This document shows positions 18,373-27,084 of a stretch of 51,833 bases of DNA, one piece after another. Position 1 is the stretch's first letter, and each line of letters begins with the position of its first letter. This DNA is from Eutrophocola sp964601805 (GTDB lineage Bacteria; Pseudomonadota; Gammaproteobacteria; Pseudomonadales; Pseudohongiellaceae), in the NCBI GenBank assembly GCA_964601805.1, contig CAZROW010000015.1:1-51833 (forward strand), read 5' to 3'. The position numbers and the translations under genes are program-made. The notes beneath the pieces were generated by a model that saw nothing but the letters and a program-made list of their open reading frames with translations, made no database searches and was not told the DNA's origin.

Positions 18373-21300
18373 TTACTGGTAATTCACATTGATATGGCTG
18401 GCGCCATACTGCTGGCGAAGCTTGTGCAGGAGTTCATCCTCCACCTGTACTCGCCACTCCCGGCCAAGCACGATACTGCCCCGGGCACCATCACAGGAAT
18501 AATTAACGACAATATCACAGGCCTTGTCTTCAGTAGCACCATTGGCCGTGATGCCATTGGCCGGGTGCTTGCCATTAACCGCATTTTTTCCTGCCAGGCA
18601 GTATTCACTGAGAATGTTCTGCAAAATTTGCAGCGATTCTACCGGCAAATTTTCCTGTTGCAAGTTCAGGGTTATATTGCGGATGTATTGCTGGCGGGCA
18701 TCCTTGAAACTGGTCACATTACGAGCACGAATTTGCAGTTGGCTGTTGCCACTGTATTCGTCCAGGCTGACAACCCCTTCCACCAGCACCACGGTGTCCT
18801 TGCTGAGCATTTCCCGGCAATTCTCATACACTTCACCAAACAGTGAGACCTCGATGCGGGCACTTCGGTCATCCAGGGTCAGGATGGCAATGGTATCGCC
18901 ACGCTTGCTCTTGATGATGCGCATATCATGAATCAGGCCAATGACTGTCTGCGTCCCCCTGTCCGCGCGCAGGTTGATAATGCGGTTCCTGGTCATGCGC
19001 TGGATTTCAGGCAGGTACTCTTCAATAGGATGTCCCGACAAGTACAGTCCAAGGGTGTCTTTTTCTTCCTGAAGGCGGCGCTGTTCACTCCATGGCTTCA
19101 CCTTGCGGTAATTGCTGTAGACATCTTCGTTACTTTCCGAGGGCACCAGCTCACCGAACATATCGCCTACACCGCTGGCCTGGGTGCGATGGCTTTGTTC
19201 GGCGGTCTTGATCGCCTCACCCATGCTGGCCAACAGAACCGCCCTGTCCGCACCAAAACTGTCCATGGCACCGGATCGAATCAATGCTTCTATGGCGCGC
19301 TTGTTGATGACTGACATATTGATCCGGCTGCAGAAATCAAACAGGTTGGTAAAGGGGCCGGATTCCTCCCTGACGCTGATGATATTCTCGATCGGTCCTT
19401 CTCCCAGCCCCTTGATGGCACCGAGACCGTAGAGAATATTACCCTCTTCATCCACCGTGAACTGGTAATGACCGCCGTTGACATCCGGCAGGGTGATCGG
19501 AATGGCCATGCGCCGGCATTCCTCGATGAAAATAACGATCTTGTCTGTATTCTGCATATCCGCTGACATGACTGCCGCCATGAAGTGCGCGGGATAGTAA
19601 TATTTCAACCAGGCGGTCTGGTATGACACCAGGGCATAGGCAGCAGAGTGGGATTTGTTGAAACCGTAATCGGCAAATTTTTCCATCAGGTCAAAAATGG
19701 CTTCGGCCCGTTTCGGGTCAATATTGTTTTTGGCAGCACCATTCATGAAAATTTTGCGCTGCTTCTGCATTTCCTCCGGTTTTTTCTTGCCCATGGCACG
19801 CCTGAGCATGTCGGCACCACCCAGCGTGTATTCCGCCAGTACCTGGGCAATCTGCATGACCTGTTCCTGGTACAGGATAACGCCGTAGGTGTTTTTCAGA
19901 ACCGGTTCCAGGTCAGGATGGGGATAACTCACCGACATTTTGCCGTGCTTGCGATTGATAAAGTCATCGACCATGCCCGAACCCAACGGTCCCGGCCGAA
20001 ACAGCGCCACCAGCGCGATAATGTCTTCAAAGTTGCTGGGCTTCAGACGCTTGATCAGGTCCTTCATGCCACGTGATTCCAGCTGGAATATGGCCGTGGT
20101 ATCACCCTGCTCCAGCATGCGGTACACGGCTGGATCGTTCAGGGGAATTTCATTGATATCGACCGGCTCACGACCGGGCTCACTGTTGATCTTCTTCACC
20201 GCCCAGTCGATGATCGTCAGGGTGCGCAGGCCCAGGAAGTCGAATTTCACCAGGCCCGCACTTTCCACGTCGTTCTTGTCGAACTGGGTAACCAGGTTGT
20301 TGCCGTTCTCATCACAGTACAGCGGTGAAAAGTCCGTCAACTTGGTGGGTGCGATGACAACACCCCCTGCATGCTTGCCGACGTTACGGATGACCCCTTC
20401 CAGCTTGAAAGCCATTTCCATGATTTCATCGGCTTCTTCATCAGAGGCGATGAATTCCACCAGTTGCTTTTCCTGGTCCAGGGCTTTTTGCAGGGTCATG
20501 CCCACTTCAAAAGGCACCAGCTTGGACAGCTTGTCAGCCAGGGCATAGGATTTGCCCTGCACACGACCGACATCACGTATGACCGCCTTGGCGGCCATGG
20601 TGCCGAAAGTAATGATCTGGGAAACCGCTTCATGCCCGTAAAGGTCGGCCACATGATCGATAACGCGGTCACGCCCGTCCATGCAGAAGTCCACATCAAA
20701 GTCAGGCATGGAGACACGCTCGGGATTCAGGAAACGCTCAAACAGCAGGTCGTACTGAAGCGGATCCAGGTCGGTGATTTTCAGCACGTAGGCAACCAGG
20801 GAGCCGGCCCCCGAGCCCCTGCCCGGTCCGACCGGAATACCATTGTTCTTGGCCCACTGGATAAATTCCATCACGATCAGGAAGTAGCCGGGAAAGCCCA
20901 TCTGGTTGATGATATCCAGTTCAAAATCAAGCCGTTCCTGGTAGGTCTTTCGAGTCGCCGGAAAGTCGGGACTGGCGGTATCAAAGAGGCTTTCCAGTCG
21001 CTCTTCGAGCCCCTTTTCGCTTTCAAGGCGCAGGAACTCCTCAATCGTCATTCCCTCGGGGATCGGGTAATTGGGCAGGTAAGGCTTGCCCAGTTCCAGG
21101 TCCAGGGTACAGCGGCGGGCAATTTCCACGCTGTTTTCCAGGGCCTCGGGCAAATCACTGAACAGCTCCTGCATTTCCTCGGGCGAGCGCAGGTACTGGT
21201 ATTCGGAATAATTGCGGGGGCGCCTGGGATCATCCAGGGTGCGGCGCTCGTTGATACACACGCGTGCCTCGTGGGCCTCGAATTCATTCTCTTCCAGGAA

Positions 21301-21912
21301 ACGCACATCATTGGTTGCCACGACCGGGCATTCCAGGGATTCGGCCAGGGCAACGGCACCACGAATGTAATCTTCTTCACCGGAACGGCTGGTCCGTTGC
21401 AGCTCCAGGTAATACCGGCCGGGAAATCTCTCCAGCCAGAAACTGGCGCAGGAGGTGGCCAGTTCCATGTCCTCGTTGAGAATGGCTTTGCCCACATCAC
21501 CGCTGCGCGCGCCGGACAGTGCGATCAGGCCATCGGTCTTTCCCTCCAGCCAGCTTTTACGAATACAGGGGTTGCCGCGGAACTGCCCTTCCAGGTGGGC
21601 ACGGGAAATGAGCTCGGTGAGATTCTTGTAGCCGGTCAGGTTCTGGACCAGCAACACGAGGGTGGAAAACTGCTCGGTATTGTCATCCTCGGAGACCAGG
21701 ATGTCGCAGCCGCAAACCGGCTTGATGCCTGCCTGGTTGGCAGCAGTATAAAACTTGATCAGGGCGTAGAGATTGACGTGGTCAGTGATGGCCACCGCTG
21801 GCATGTTCATTTCAGCGGTTTTCCGGGTCAACGCCTTCACGCGCACCAGCCCGTCAATAACAGAATATTCTGAATGGACTCTCAGGTGGACGAATGTGGG
21901 TTGATGGCTCAT
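18373..21912 (-). CDS. dnaE: DNA polymerase III subunit alpha
   Basis: Catalytic alpha subunit of the replicative polymerase. The 1179-residue protein begins with the PHP domain (FVHLRVHSEYSVIDGL), has the polymerase catalytic carboxylates in PDFDVDF (about 400-406), GPGRGSGAGSLVAY, the GMKDLIKRLKPSNF region, the helix-hairpin-helix part and an OB domain near 985-1060 (TVIGLIHDMRIIKSKRGDTIAILTLDD). Length is normal. The stretch before the ATG shows no clear Shine-Dalgarno. It follows rnhB across 130 nt filled mostly by an octamer inverted repeat. Confidence 0.98.
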   Translation of the reverse strand: MSHQPTFVHLRVHSEYSVIDGLVRVKALTRKTAEMNMPAVAITDHVNLYALIKFYTAANQAGIKPVCGCDILVSEDDNTEQFSTLVLLVQNLTGYKNLTELISRAHLEGQFRGNPCIRKSWLEGKTDGLIALSGARSGDVGKAILNEDMELATSCASFWLERFPGRYYLELQRTSRSGEEDYIRGAVALAESLECPVVATNDVRFLEENEFEAHEARVCINERRTLDDPRRPRNYSEYQYLRSPEEMQELFSDLPEALENSVEIARRCTLDLELGKPYLPNYPIPEGMTIEEFLRLESEKGLEERLESLFDTASPDFPATRKTYQERLDFELDIINQMGFPGYFLIVMEFIQWAKNNGIPVGPGRGSGAGSLVAYVLKITDLDPLQYDLLFERFLNPERVSMPDFDVDFCMDGRDRVIDHVADLYGHEAVSQIITFGTMAAKAVIRDVGRVQGKSYALADKLSKLVPFEVGMTLQKALDQEKQLVEFIASDEEADEIMEMAFKLEGVIRNVGKHAGGVVIAPTKLTDFSPLYCDENGNNLVTQFDKNDVESAGLVKFDFLGLRTLTIIDWAVKKINSEPGREPVDINEIPLNDPAVYRMLEQGDTTAIFQLESRGMKDLIKRLKPSNFEDIIALVALFRPGPLGSGMVDDFINRKHGKMSVSYPHPDLEPVLKNTYGVILYQEQVMQIAQVLAEYTLGGADMLRRAMGKKKPEEMQKQRKIFMNGAAKNNIDPKRAEAIFDLMEKFADYGFNKSHSAAYALVSYQTAWLKYYYPAHFMAAVMSADMQNTDKIVIFIEECRRMAIPITLPDVNGGHYQFTVDEEGNILYGLGAIKGLGEGPIENIISVREESGPFTNLFDFCSRINMSVINKRAIEALIRSGAMDSFGADRAVLLASMGEAIKTAEQSHRTQASGVGDMFGELVPSESNEDVYSNYRKVKPWSEQRRLQEEKDTLGLYLSGHPIEEYLPEIQRMTRNRIINLRADRGTQTVIGLIHDMRIIKSKRGDTIAILTLDDRSARIEVSLFGEVYENCREMLSKDTVVLVEGVVSLDEYSGNSQLQIRARNVTSFKDARQQYIRNITLNLQQENLPVESLQILQNILSEYCLAGKNAVNGKHPANGITANGATEDKACDIVVNYSCDGARGSIVLGREWRVQVEDELLHKLRQQYGASHINVNYQ

Positions 21913-21967
21913 TGGAACGTATTTGGGTGCCGGGTTAACTGCAGGTTAAGTGTAATCGGATACGGAT

Positions 21968-22058
21968 ATCGATAAAAGGATAAAAGGATAAAGGGATAAA
22001 AACGTGAATATTTAACCATGCATCCTTTATCGTTTTATCGCTTTATCCTTTTATCGAT
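21968..22058 (-). repeat. Long imperfect inverted repeat built of octanucleotides (rnhB-dnaE gap)
   Basis: The left arm (21968-22004) has four 8-nt units, GATAAAAG twice, GATAAAGG and GATAAAAA. The right arm (22021-22058) has units of form ATC(C/G)NTTT: ATCGTTTT, ATCGCTTT, ATCCTTTT, ATCGATTT. The outer 17 nt of the arms pair perfectly, the rest with regular mismatches, around a 16-nt spacer. The rnhB stop codon (22043-22045) and its last codons lie inside the right arm. In the rnhB-to-dnaE transcript this would fold into a long hairpin upstream of dnaE. Confidence 0.8.
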
Positions 22059-22678
22059 TTCGCCACCGGCCCAAACGACCGCCGATGAATCGCCGTCGGT
22101 CCCAGCCTGTGGAGGGCTTCCATATGCGCCTTTGTCGGGTAGCCCTTATGTTGTGCCAGGCCGTATCCGGGAAACCGGCTATCCAGTTCATCCATATCAC
22201 GGTCCCGGGTCACTTTCGCCAGGATGGAAGCCGCCGCAATGGAGGCCAGGCGGCTGTCGCCCTTGACCACGGCTTGAGATCGGTATTGCCAGGTCGGGCA
22301 GCGATTGCCATCCACGTAAACCAGTTGCGGCACCTGTGGCAGGCCCTGCACAGCACGCGTCATGGCCAGCAGGCTGGCCTGCAGGATATTGAGCTGGTCA
22401 ATTTCCGCCACGCTGGCCCTGGCCACGGCAAAGGCGATTGCCTGATCCTGGATCAGCGGAAACAGCTTTTCCCGTTGTCCTGGCGTCAGTTTCTTGGAAT
22501 CGCTCAACCCGGGTATTGGCCTGCCAGGATCAAGGATGACGGCAGCTGCCACCACATCACCGGCCAGCGGCCCCCGCCCCGCCTCATCAACGCCGGCCAG
22601 TTGTGCCGGATCAAGTTCCGGATAAGGCCCGTCTTCCAGGACCAGGGGTAGCAGGGGCTTATCTACCTTGCGTGGCAT
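22043..22678 (-). CDS. rnhB: Ribonuclease HII
   Basis: Cleaves RNA in RNA/DNA hybrids and removes misincorporated ribonucleotides. The 211-residue protein has the type 2 RNase H motif GVDEAGRGPLAG with catalytic Asp31/Glu32, LSDSKKLT, VYVDGN and SIAAASILAKVTRD. Its last six codons (K-S-I-K-G-stop) are encoded by the octamer repeat, so the C-terminal end was probably set by repeat sequence. The start overlaps the lpxB 3' end by 16 nt, the normal lpxB-rnhB arrangement. Confidence 0.96.
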   Translation of the reverse strand: MPRKVDKPLLPLVLEDGPYPELDPAQLAGVDEAGRGPLAGDVVAAAVILDPGRPIPGLSDSKKLTPGQREKLFPLIQDQAIAFAVARASVAEIDQLNILQASLLAMTRAVQGLPQVPQLVYVDGNRCPTWQYRSQAVVKGDSRLASIAAASILAKVTRDRDMDELDSRFPGYGLAQHKGYPTKAHMEALHRLGPTAIHRRSFGPVAKSIKG

Positions 22679-23811
22679 AACTTTAGCACCGCATCGGCAG
22701 CCGTTGCACTGGCGTTGCGCCGCAACTGTTCATGAATACCGTGCCAGGTCCCTGCAATGGCTTCCCTGCTGCCGTCATCGGCCAGCAACTTCTCCACCTC
22801 GGCACTCAGTGTCTCAGGTGTTGCTGCATCCTGGAGCAGTTCGGGAACCAGGGCCTGCCTGGCCAGCAGGTTTGGCAGGGAGACATAAGGTGATTTCAGC
22901 ATCCGCGAAATGATGGCATAGGACAACGGCGCCATCTTGTAGGCAACCACCATGGGCTTTTTCAATAACATGCCTTCCAGTGCCGCCGTTCCCGAAGCCA
23001 TGAGAATACAATCGGACGCCGCCATCACCGTGCGTGACTGGCCATCGACCAGGGTAATATCCAGGTCACTGTAACCGGATTGTATGAACCCTTCTATCTG
23101 TTGCCGACGCTGGGCGTTGGCACAGGGGATCAGCGCCTGGAGGCCCGGGCGCAATTGCTGGCAACGCCGAAATGTTGCCAGGAAATCCGGACACAGGCGC
23201 TGAACTTCACCGCCCCGGGAGCCAGGCAGCAGGGCCAGCACCTCGGCATCCGGCCGAATACCCAGTGATTGCCTGGCCCCTGCCACATCCGCTTGCAACG
23301 GCATGGCATCGGCCAGTGGATGCCCTACGCAACACACCGGCACACCATGTTGCCGGTAAAACGCTTCCTCAAAGGGAAAAAGCGCCAGCATCAGGTCAAC
23401 CGCCCGGCCTATTTTCTTTATTCTTCCCTGGCGCCAGGCCCATACCGAGGGACTGACGTAATGCACGGTGGGAATCCCCAATGCCCTGACCTTCGCTTCC
23501 AGCCCGAGGTTGAAGTCAGGCGAGTCAATGCCAATAAATACATCCGGGGGATCTGCCTTCATGGCAAGATAGAAATTCTTGCGAATGCGCAGTAATTCGG
23601 GGAGGCGTTTGAGGGGTTCGACCAGCCCCATGACAGACAGGCGGTCCATGGGAACCATGGAGGCAAGACCGGCAGCTTCCATTTCAGGTCCACCTATGCC
23701 GGTAAAAGTCACGGACGGCACCTTGCTCTGCAATGCCTGCATGAGGCCGGCACCGAGTATATCGCCGGAAGACTCTCCGGCAAGAATGGCTACGCGTAAG
23801 GGGTTATCCAT
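22663..23811 (-). CDS. lpxB: Lipid-A-disaccharide synthase
   Basis: Glycosyltransferase (GT19) that condenses UDP-diacylglucosamine and lipid X to the lipid A disaccharide at the inner-membrane face. The 382-residue protein has AGESSGDILGAGLM at the N-terminus, GIDSPDFN, HYVSPSVWAWRQGR, CVGHPLAD, LLPGSRGGEVQRL and SGTAALEGML. It starts 69 nt after lpxA and overlaps rnhB by 16 nt. Confidence 0.97.
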   Translation of the reverse strand: MDNPLRVAILAGESSGDILGAGLMQALQSKVPSVTFTGIGGPEMEAAGLASMVPMDRLSVMGLVEPLKRLPELLRIRKNFYLAMKADPPDVFIGIDSPDFNLGLEAKVRALGIPTVHYVSPSVWAWRQGRIKKIGRAVDLMLALFPFEEAFYRQHGVPVCCVGHPLADAMPLQADVAGARQSLGIRPDAEVLALLPGSRGGEVQRLCPDFLATFRRCQQLRPGLQALIPCANAQRRQQIEGFIQSGYSDLDITLVDGQSRTVMAASDCILMASGTAALEGMLLKKPMVVAYKMAPLSYAIISRMLKSPYVSLPNLLARQALVPELLQDAATPETLSAEVEKLLADDGSREAIAGTWHGIHEQLRRNASATAADAVLKLCHAR

Positions 23812-23880
23812 GCTGCCTGGTCATCAAGTGATCTGTGACACTGGAGACTCCTGGAGGCTCCAGCCTGGAATTCTAGTTAC

Positions 23881-24651
23881 CTAGCGAATAATGCCCTTTT
23901 GCGAGGCTTTGACGGAATGAATCAGCACGTGAATTTCCTGGTGCTCCACGGCCAGCTTCTCCAGCTCATCGATTGCCTCATCTATCTTCAGCCCCTGCCG
24001 ATACAGAATCTTGTAGCCTTTGCGTATGGCCTTGATGGCATCGCGTGAGAATCCGCGACGTTCCAGCCCGGTGATATTGACCCCTTTGGGCTCCGGCGGA
24101 ATGCCCTTGACCACGACAAAGGCCGGGACATCCATGTTGATGTGGGTAAGCCCGCCGATAAAGCTGTGAGCACCAATACGCAGGAACTGGTAGACACCGG
24201 CATAACCACTGAGTATGGCCCAGTCTTCAACGACCACATGGCCACTGATGGCAGCATTATTGGAAAAAATCGTGTGATTGCCGACGATGCAGTCATGGGC
24301 AACATGGGTATAAGGCATGAAGAGATTGTTGGAGCCGATACGGGTCACCCCACCGCCGACTTCAGTGCCGCGGTGCAGTGTGGCTCCTTCCCGGACAATG
24401 TTGTGATCACCCATCTCAAGCCAGGTAACTTCGCCCTGGTACTTCTTGTCCGACGGGTCTTCACCCACTGAAGCAAACTGGAATATCCGGTTGTGCTTGC
24501 CGATTCGCGTGTGGCTTTTTATGACGACATGGGAAGAGATTTCGGTGCCATCGCCAATTTCGACTTCAGGGCCGATAATCGACCAGGGGCCGACTTTGAC
24601 GTTTTTACCCAGCTTAGCCGATGGATGGATGACGGGTTCGTTCCCGCTCAT
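23881..24651 (-). CDS. lpxA: UDP-N-acetylglucosamine acyltransferase
   Basis: First step of lipid A synthesis: 3-O-acylation of UDP-GlcNAc from hydroxyacyl-ACP. The 256-residue protein is a left-handed beta-helix of hexapeptide repeats with the catalytic His in THVAHDC (His119) and the C-terminal helical domain beginning GLERRGFSRDAI. Its start shares one base with the fabZ stop (TAATG), so translation is coupled. Confidence 0.97.
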   Translation of the reverse strand: MSGNEPVIHPSAKLGKNVKVGPWSIIGPEVEIGDGTEISSHVVIKSHTRIGKHNRIFQFASVGEDPSDKKYQGEVTWLEMGDHNIVREGATLHRGTEVGGGVTRIGSNNLFMPYTHVAHDCIVGNHTIFSNNAAISGHVVVEDWAILSGYAGVYQFLRIGAHSFIGGLTHINMDVPAFVVVKGIPPEPKGVNITGLERRGFSRDAIKAIRKGYKILYRQGLKIDEAIDELEKLAVEHQEIHVLIHSVKASQKGIIR

Positions 24652-25088
24652 TATTCCTTCCTTTCAGCACACAGGATTGTTGCCTCGCAGGCTGTCTTTC
24701 CGTCAACGGAAGCACGGCAGGTAAATTTGTAGATGCCCCGACGTACCGGCCCCATCTCTGCCTCAAGCACCAGCTGGTCACCTGGCACCACGGGGCGCTT
24801 CAAGCGGACATGGTCGGCGCCGACAAAATAGTAAAGGTAACCGTCTTTGGGTTTCTTTTCCTGGGATTTGAATCCAAGCACACCAGCGGCCTGCGCCAGG
24901 GCCTCGATAATCAACACACCCGGCATGATGGGTTTTTGCGGAAAATGACCCTGGAAAAACTCTTCGTTGGTCGTGACATTCTTGTAGGCCTTGATGCGCT
25001 TGCCCAATTCCAGTTCAACAACGCGGTCAACCATCAGAAACGGGTATCTCTGAGGCAAATATTCCTTGATCTCTCCAACATCCATCAT
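24651..25088 (-). CDS. fabZ: 3-hydroxyacyl-ACP dehydratase FabZ
   Basis: Dehydrates beta-hydroxyacyl-ACP in fatty-acid elongation and competes with LpxA for the same substrate pool. The 145-residue hot-dog protein has the catalytic His48 in FFQGHFP and Glu62 in LIIEALAQ. The usually conserved PHRYPF near the N-terminus reads PQRYPF here; that His is not the catalytic one, so activity should be kept. It sits between lpxD and lpxA as usual. Confidence 0.97.
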   Translation of the reverse strand: MMDVGEIKEYLPQRYPFLMVDRVVELELGKRIKAYKNVTTNEEFFQGHFPQKPIMPGVLIIEALAQAAGVLGFKSQEKKPKDGYLYYFVGADHVRLKRPVVPGDQLVLEAEMGPVRRGIYKFTCRASVDGKTACEATILCAERKE

Positions 25089-25148
25089 ACGGGTATCCTG
25101 CTTAACTTCGATAACTTGCTGACTAACCGGGGATCTGAAACGCGTGTC

Positions 25149-26180
25149 TCAGGTTTCCTCGTCTCGTTTTTCCAATGCTTTCAGCCTGCCAGCCATGTCA
25201 TCAAGCTTTTTGAAATGCACAATGTTTTTCTTCCATTGGGCTGACTCTGACAAGCCTGTCCCGGAAGAATAAACACCCTGGGTAGTGATTGACTTGTTCA
25301 CCAGTGACATTGCTGTGACCGTCACACCATCGGTTATATGGACATGGTTAATTATCCCGACAGCGCCGGCAATAATACAATTTTTCCCTATGGTTGAGCT
25401 ACCAGCGATTGCACTACAACCGCAAATGATGGTGTTCTCACCAACCCTGACGTTATGCGCTATCTGGACCTGGTTGTCGATTTTCACGCCATCTTCAATC
25501 ACCGTATCTTCCAGCGCGCCGCGATCTATCGTGGTGCAGGCGCCAATTTCGACATCATCCCCCACCTGCACGCCACCCAACTGTGCGATCTTGACGGATT
25601 TTTCACCGTCACGGGCAAAACCAAAACCGTCGCTGCCAATAACCACGCCGGAGTGGATCACAGCCCGGTCGCCAATACTGACACCGGCATACAGGGTGAC
25701 ACCGGCATGTAACGACAGCCCCTTGCCAAGCCTGCAATTCGAACCAATCACGGTGTTGGCACCCACGCAGCTGTCATTGCCGATATGAACGTTCTCACCG
25801 ATCACCACATTGGCCCCGATGCCGACATTACTGCCAATGACGGCTGATTCGTGGATTTGCGCTGTTGGGTGTATGAGACGACTATCAGCATCCCCGGCTG
25901 CAAACAGGTGGCTGGCATGGGCATAGGCAAGATAGGGATTCTCGCAGATCAGTTTGTTGCCCGGCCAGTCCCTGGCACAGTCTGCAGAAATGATCACCGC
26001 ACCGGCCCGAGTAGTTTTCAGGTCAGCGAAGAATTTGCTGTTGTGATAGAAGCTTAGTTGATCAGCTGCCGCCGAAGCCAGGGTGGCGATGCCGGAGACT
26101 TCATGCTCCGGCTCCCCGTCGAGCTTCAGGTCGAGCGTTTTGGCAAGCGCTGCAAGTGTGTAGGTTTTATTTTTATGCAC
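25149..26180 (-). CDS. lpxD: UDP-3-O-acylglucosamine N-acyltransferase
   Basis: Third committed step of lipid A synthesis, N-acylation of UDP-3-O-acylglucosamine. The 343-residue protein has the N-terminal uridine-binding domain (LSFYHNSKFFADL), a long left-handed beta-helix of hexapeptides (about 105-300; GSDGFGFARDG, DNQVQIAHNVRVGENT with the catalytic His) and a C-terminal helix. The start is GTG at 26180: an in-frame stop lies just upstream and the first conserved residues follow at once. It lies 133 nt after skp. Confidence 0.96.
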   Translation of the reverse strand: MHKNKTYTLAALAKTLDLKLDGEPEHEVSGIATLASAAADQLSFYHNSKFFADLKTTRAGAVIISADCARDWPGNKLICENPYLAYAHASHLFAAGDADSRLIHPTAQIHESAVIGSNVGIGANVVIGENVHIGNDSCVGANTVIGSNCRLGKGLSLHAGVTLYAGVSIGDRAVIHSGVVIGSDGFGFARDGEKSVKIAQLGGVQVGDDVEIGACTTIDRGALEDTVIEDGVKIDNQVQIAHNVRVGENTIICGCSAIAGSSTIGKNCIIAGAVGIINHVHITDGVTVTAMSLVNKSITTQGVYSSGTGLSESAQWKKNIVHFKKLDDMAGRLKALEKRDEET

Positions 26181-26313
26181 TACTGATTATGCCCTGCGGA
26201 CACCCCGAACACGTTCAACCAGCAACTGCGATGACTACGGGCTAGCTCATTAATCAACGTGGCAAAAAGGTTGTCATCACAGCAGCTTGGCGTAGTGATT
26301 AATGCCCCGGCAA

Positions 26314-26838
26314 TTACTGCTGGTTGAGCTTTTCGGTGACCCGCGCAGTAATATCAAAGGAATTATCGAAGTACAGTGCTGCTTCAGCACGAACAACGAT
26401 ATCGAAGTCTTCTTCCTCAACCACTTCACTGATTGCCTGGACCAGGTTTGGCGCATAGGTCTGCTGGAACTGCTGCCTTCTTTCCTGGCTCAAGGTCTGG
26501 ATCTTCTGCAGCAGGAACTGGTACTGGTTCTGGATTTCCTGGATTTCACCGACGGCACGGCGCTGCTCTGCCTCACTCATGACTTCACCATCCTGCTGAA
26601 GTTTTTCCGAGAGTTCCTGGCCCTGCGTGGCAAGGTTCCTGAGCTTTTCCTGGTCTTCCGCAGTTTCAGCCTGCAGCTCTTCCTCAACGCCCTGGGCCAC
26701 ATCGGAATTCAGCAAGGCCGTTGCCATGTCCAGAACGGCAATTTTCAGACCGCTTTCATTCTGGGCAAAAACACTGGTGCTGCCTGTGGCAACTAATATG
26801 GCGGCAGCGACGAACAAACTACGTACTATCTTATTCAC
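26314..26838 (-). CDS. skp: Periplasmic chaperone Skp (OmpH)
   Basis: Skp holds unfolded outer-membrane proteins in the periplasm for delivery to the BAM complex. The 174-residue precursor has a signal peptide (about 1-24, cleavage after SVFA), then IAVLDMATALLNSD and a long Gln/Glu-rich coiled coil forming the tentacles (about 45-130), ending with AALYFDNSFDIT typical of OmpH proteins. GTG at 26838 is chosen, with GGAG about 7 nt upstream; an in-frame TTG at 26850 lacks such a site. It lies between bamA and lpxD as in other gammaproteobacteria. Confidence 0.93.
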   Translation of the reverse strand: MNKIVRSLFVAAAILVATGSTSVFAQNESGLKIAVLDMATALLNSDVAQGVEEELQAETAEDQEKLRNLATQGQELSEKLQQDGEVMSEAEQRRAVGEIQEIQNQYQFLLQKIQTLSQERRQQFQQTYAPNLVQAISEVVEEEDFDIVVRAEAALYFDNSFDITARVTEKLNQQ

Positions 26839-27084
26839 GTGACTCTCCAACTATTCTGATGTCGTTTTGTCAAAATTAATTCAGGGACTTGACCGGCTTT
26901 ATGGCCGGGTATCTGGTCAGTCTCTGGGTTTAGACTCTCATTTAACCGATTTGATTCCCGGTGACGGTTATTTTTCGGTCCCGTCAACAATGGCGCGTAT
27001 TCTACAGGCTTTTTGACTATGGTTCGAATACTTCCTTTACAGGTAAATTGCCGACAGATTGCGGACAACTATGGCTAAAACCGC
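26839..27084 (-). other. bamA-skp intergenic region
   Basis: This 246-nt gap is long for this operon. On the minus strand TCGAAC (27027-27022) and TAGAAT (27004-26999) are 17 nt apart and could form a promoter for skp and the lpx genes. No sigmaE-like GGAACTT/TCTGA pair is evident. CCGGCTTTATGGCCGG (26890-26905) is a small inverted repeat. Nothing protein-coding is seen. Confidence 0.4.

Noticed and set aside
20371..21873. 500-residue plus-strand open frame opposite dnaE
   Set aside because: Antisense of a clear dnaE; composition is that of reverse-complement codons in GC-biased DNA, with no recognisable domain.
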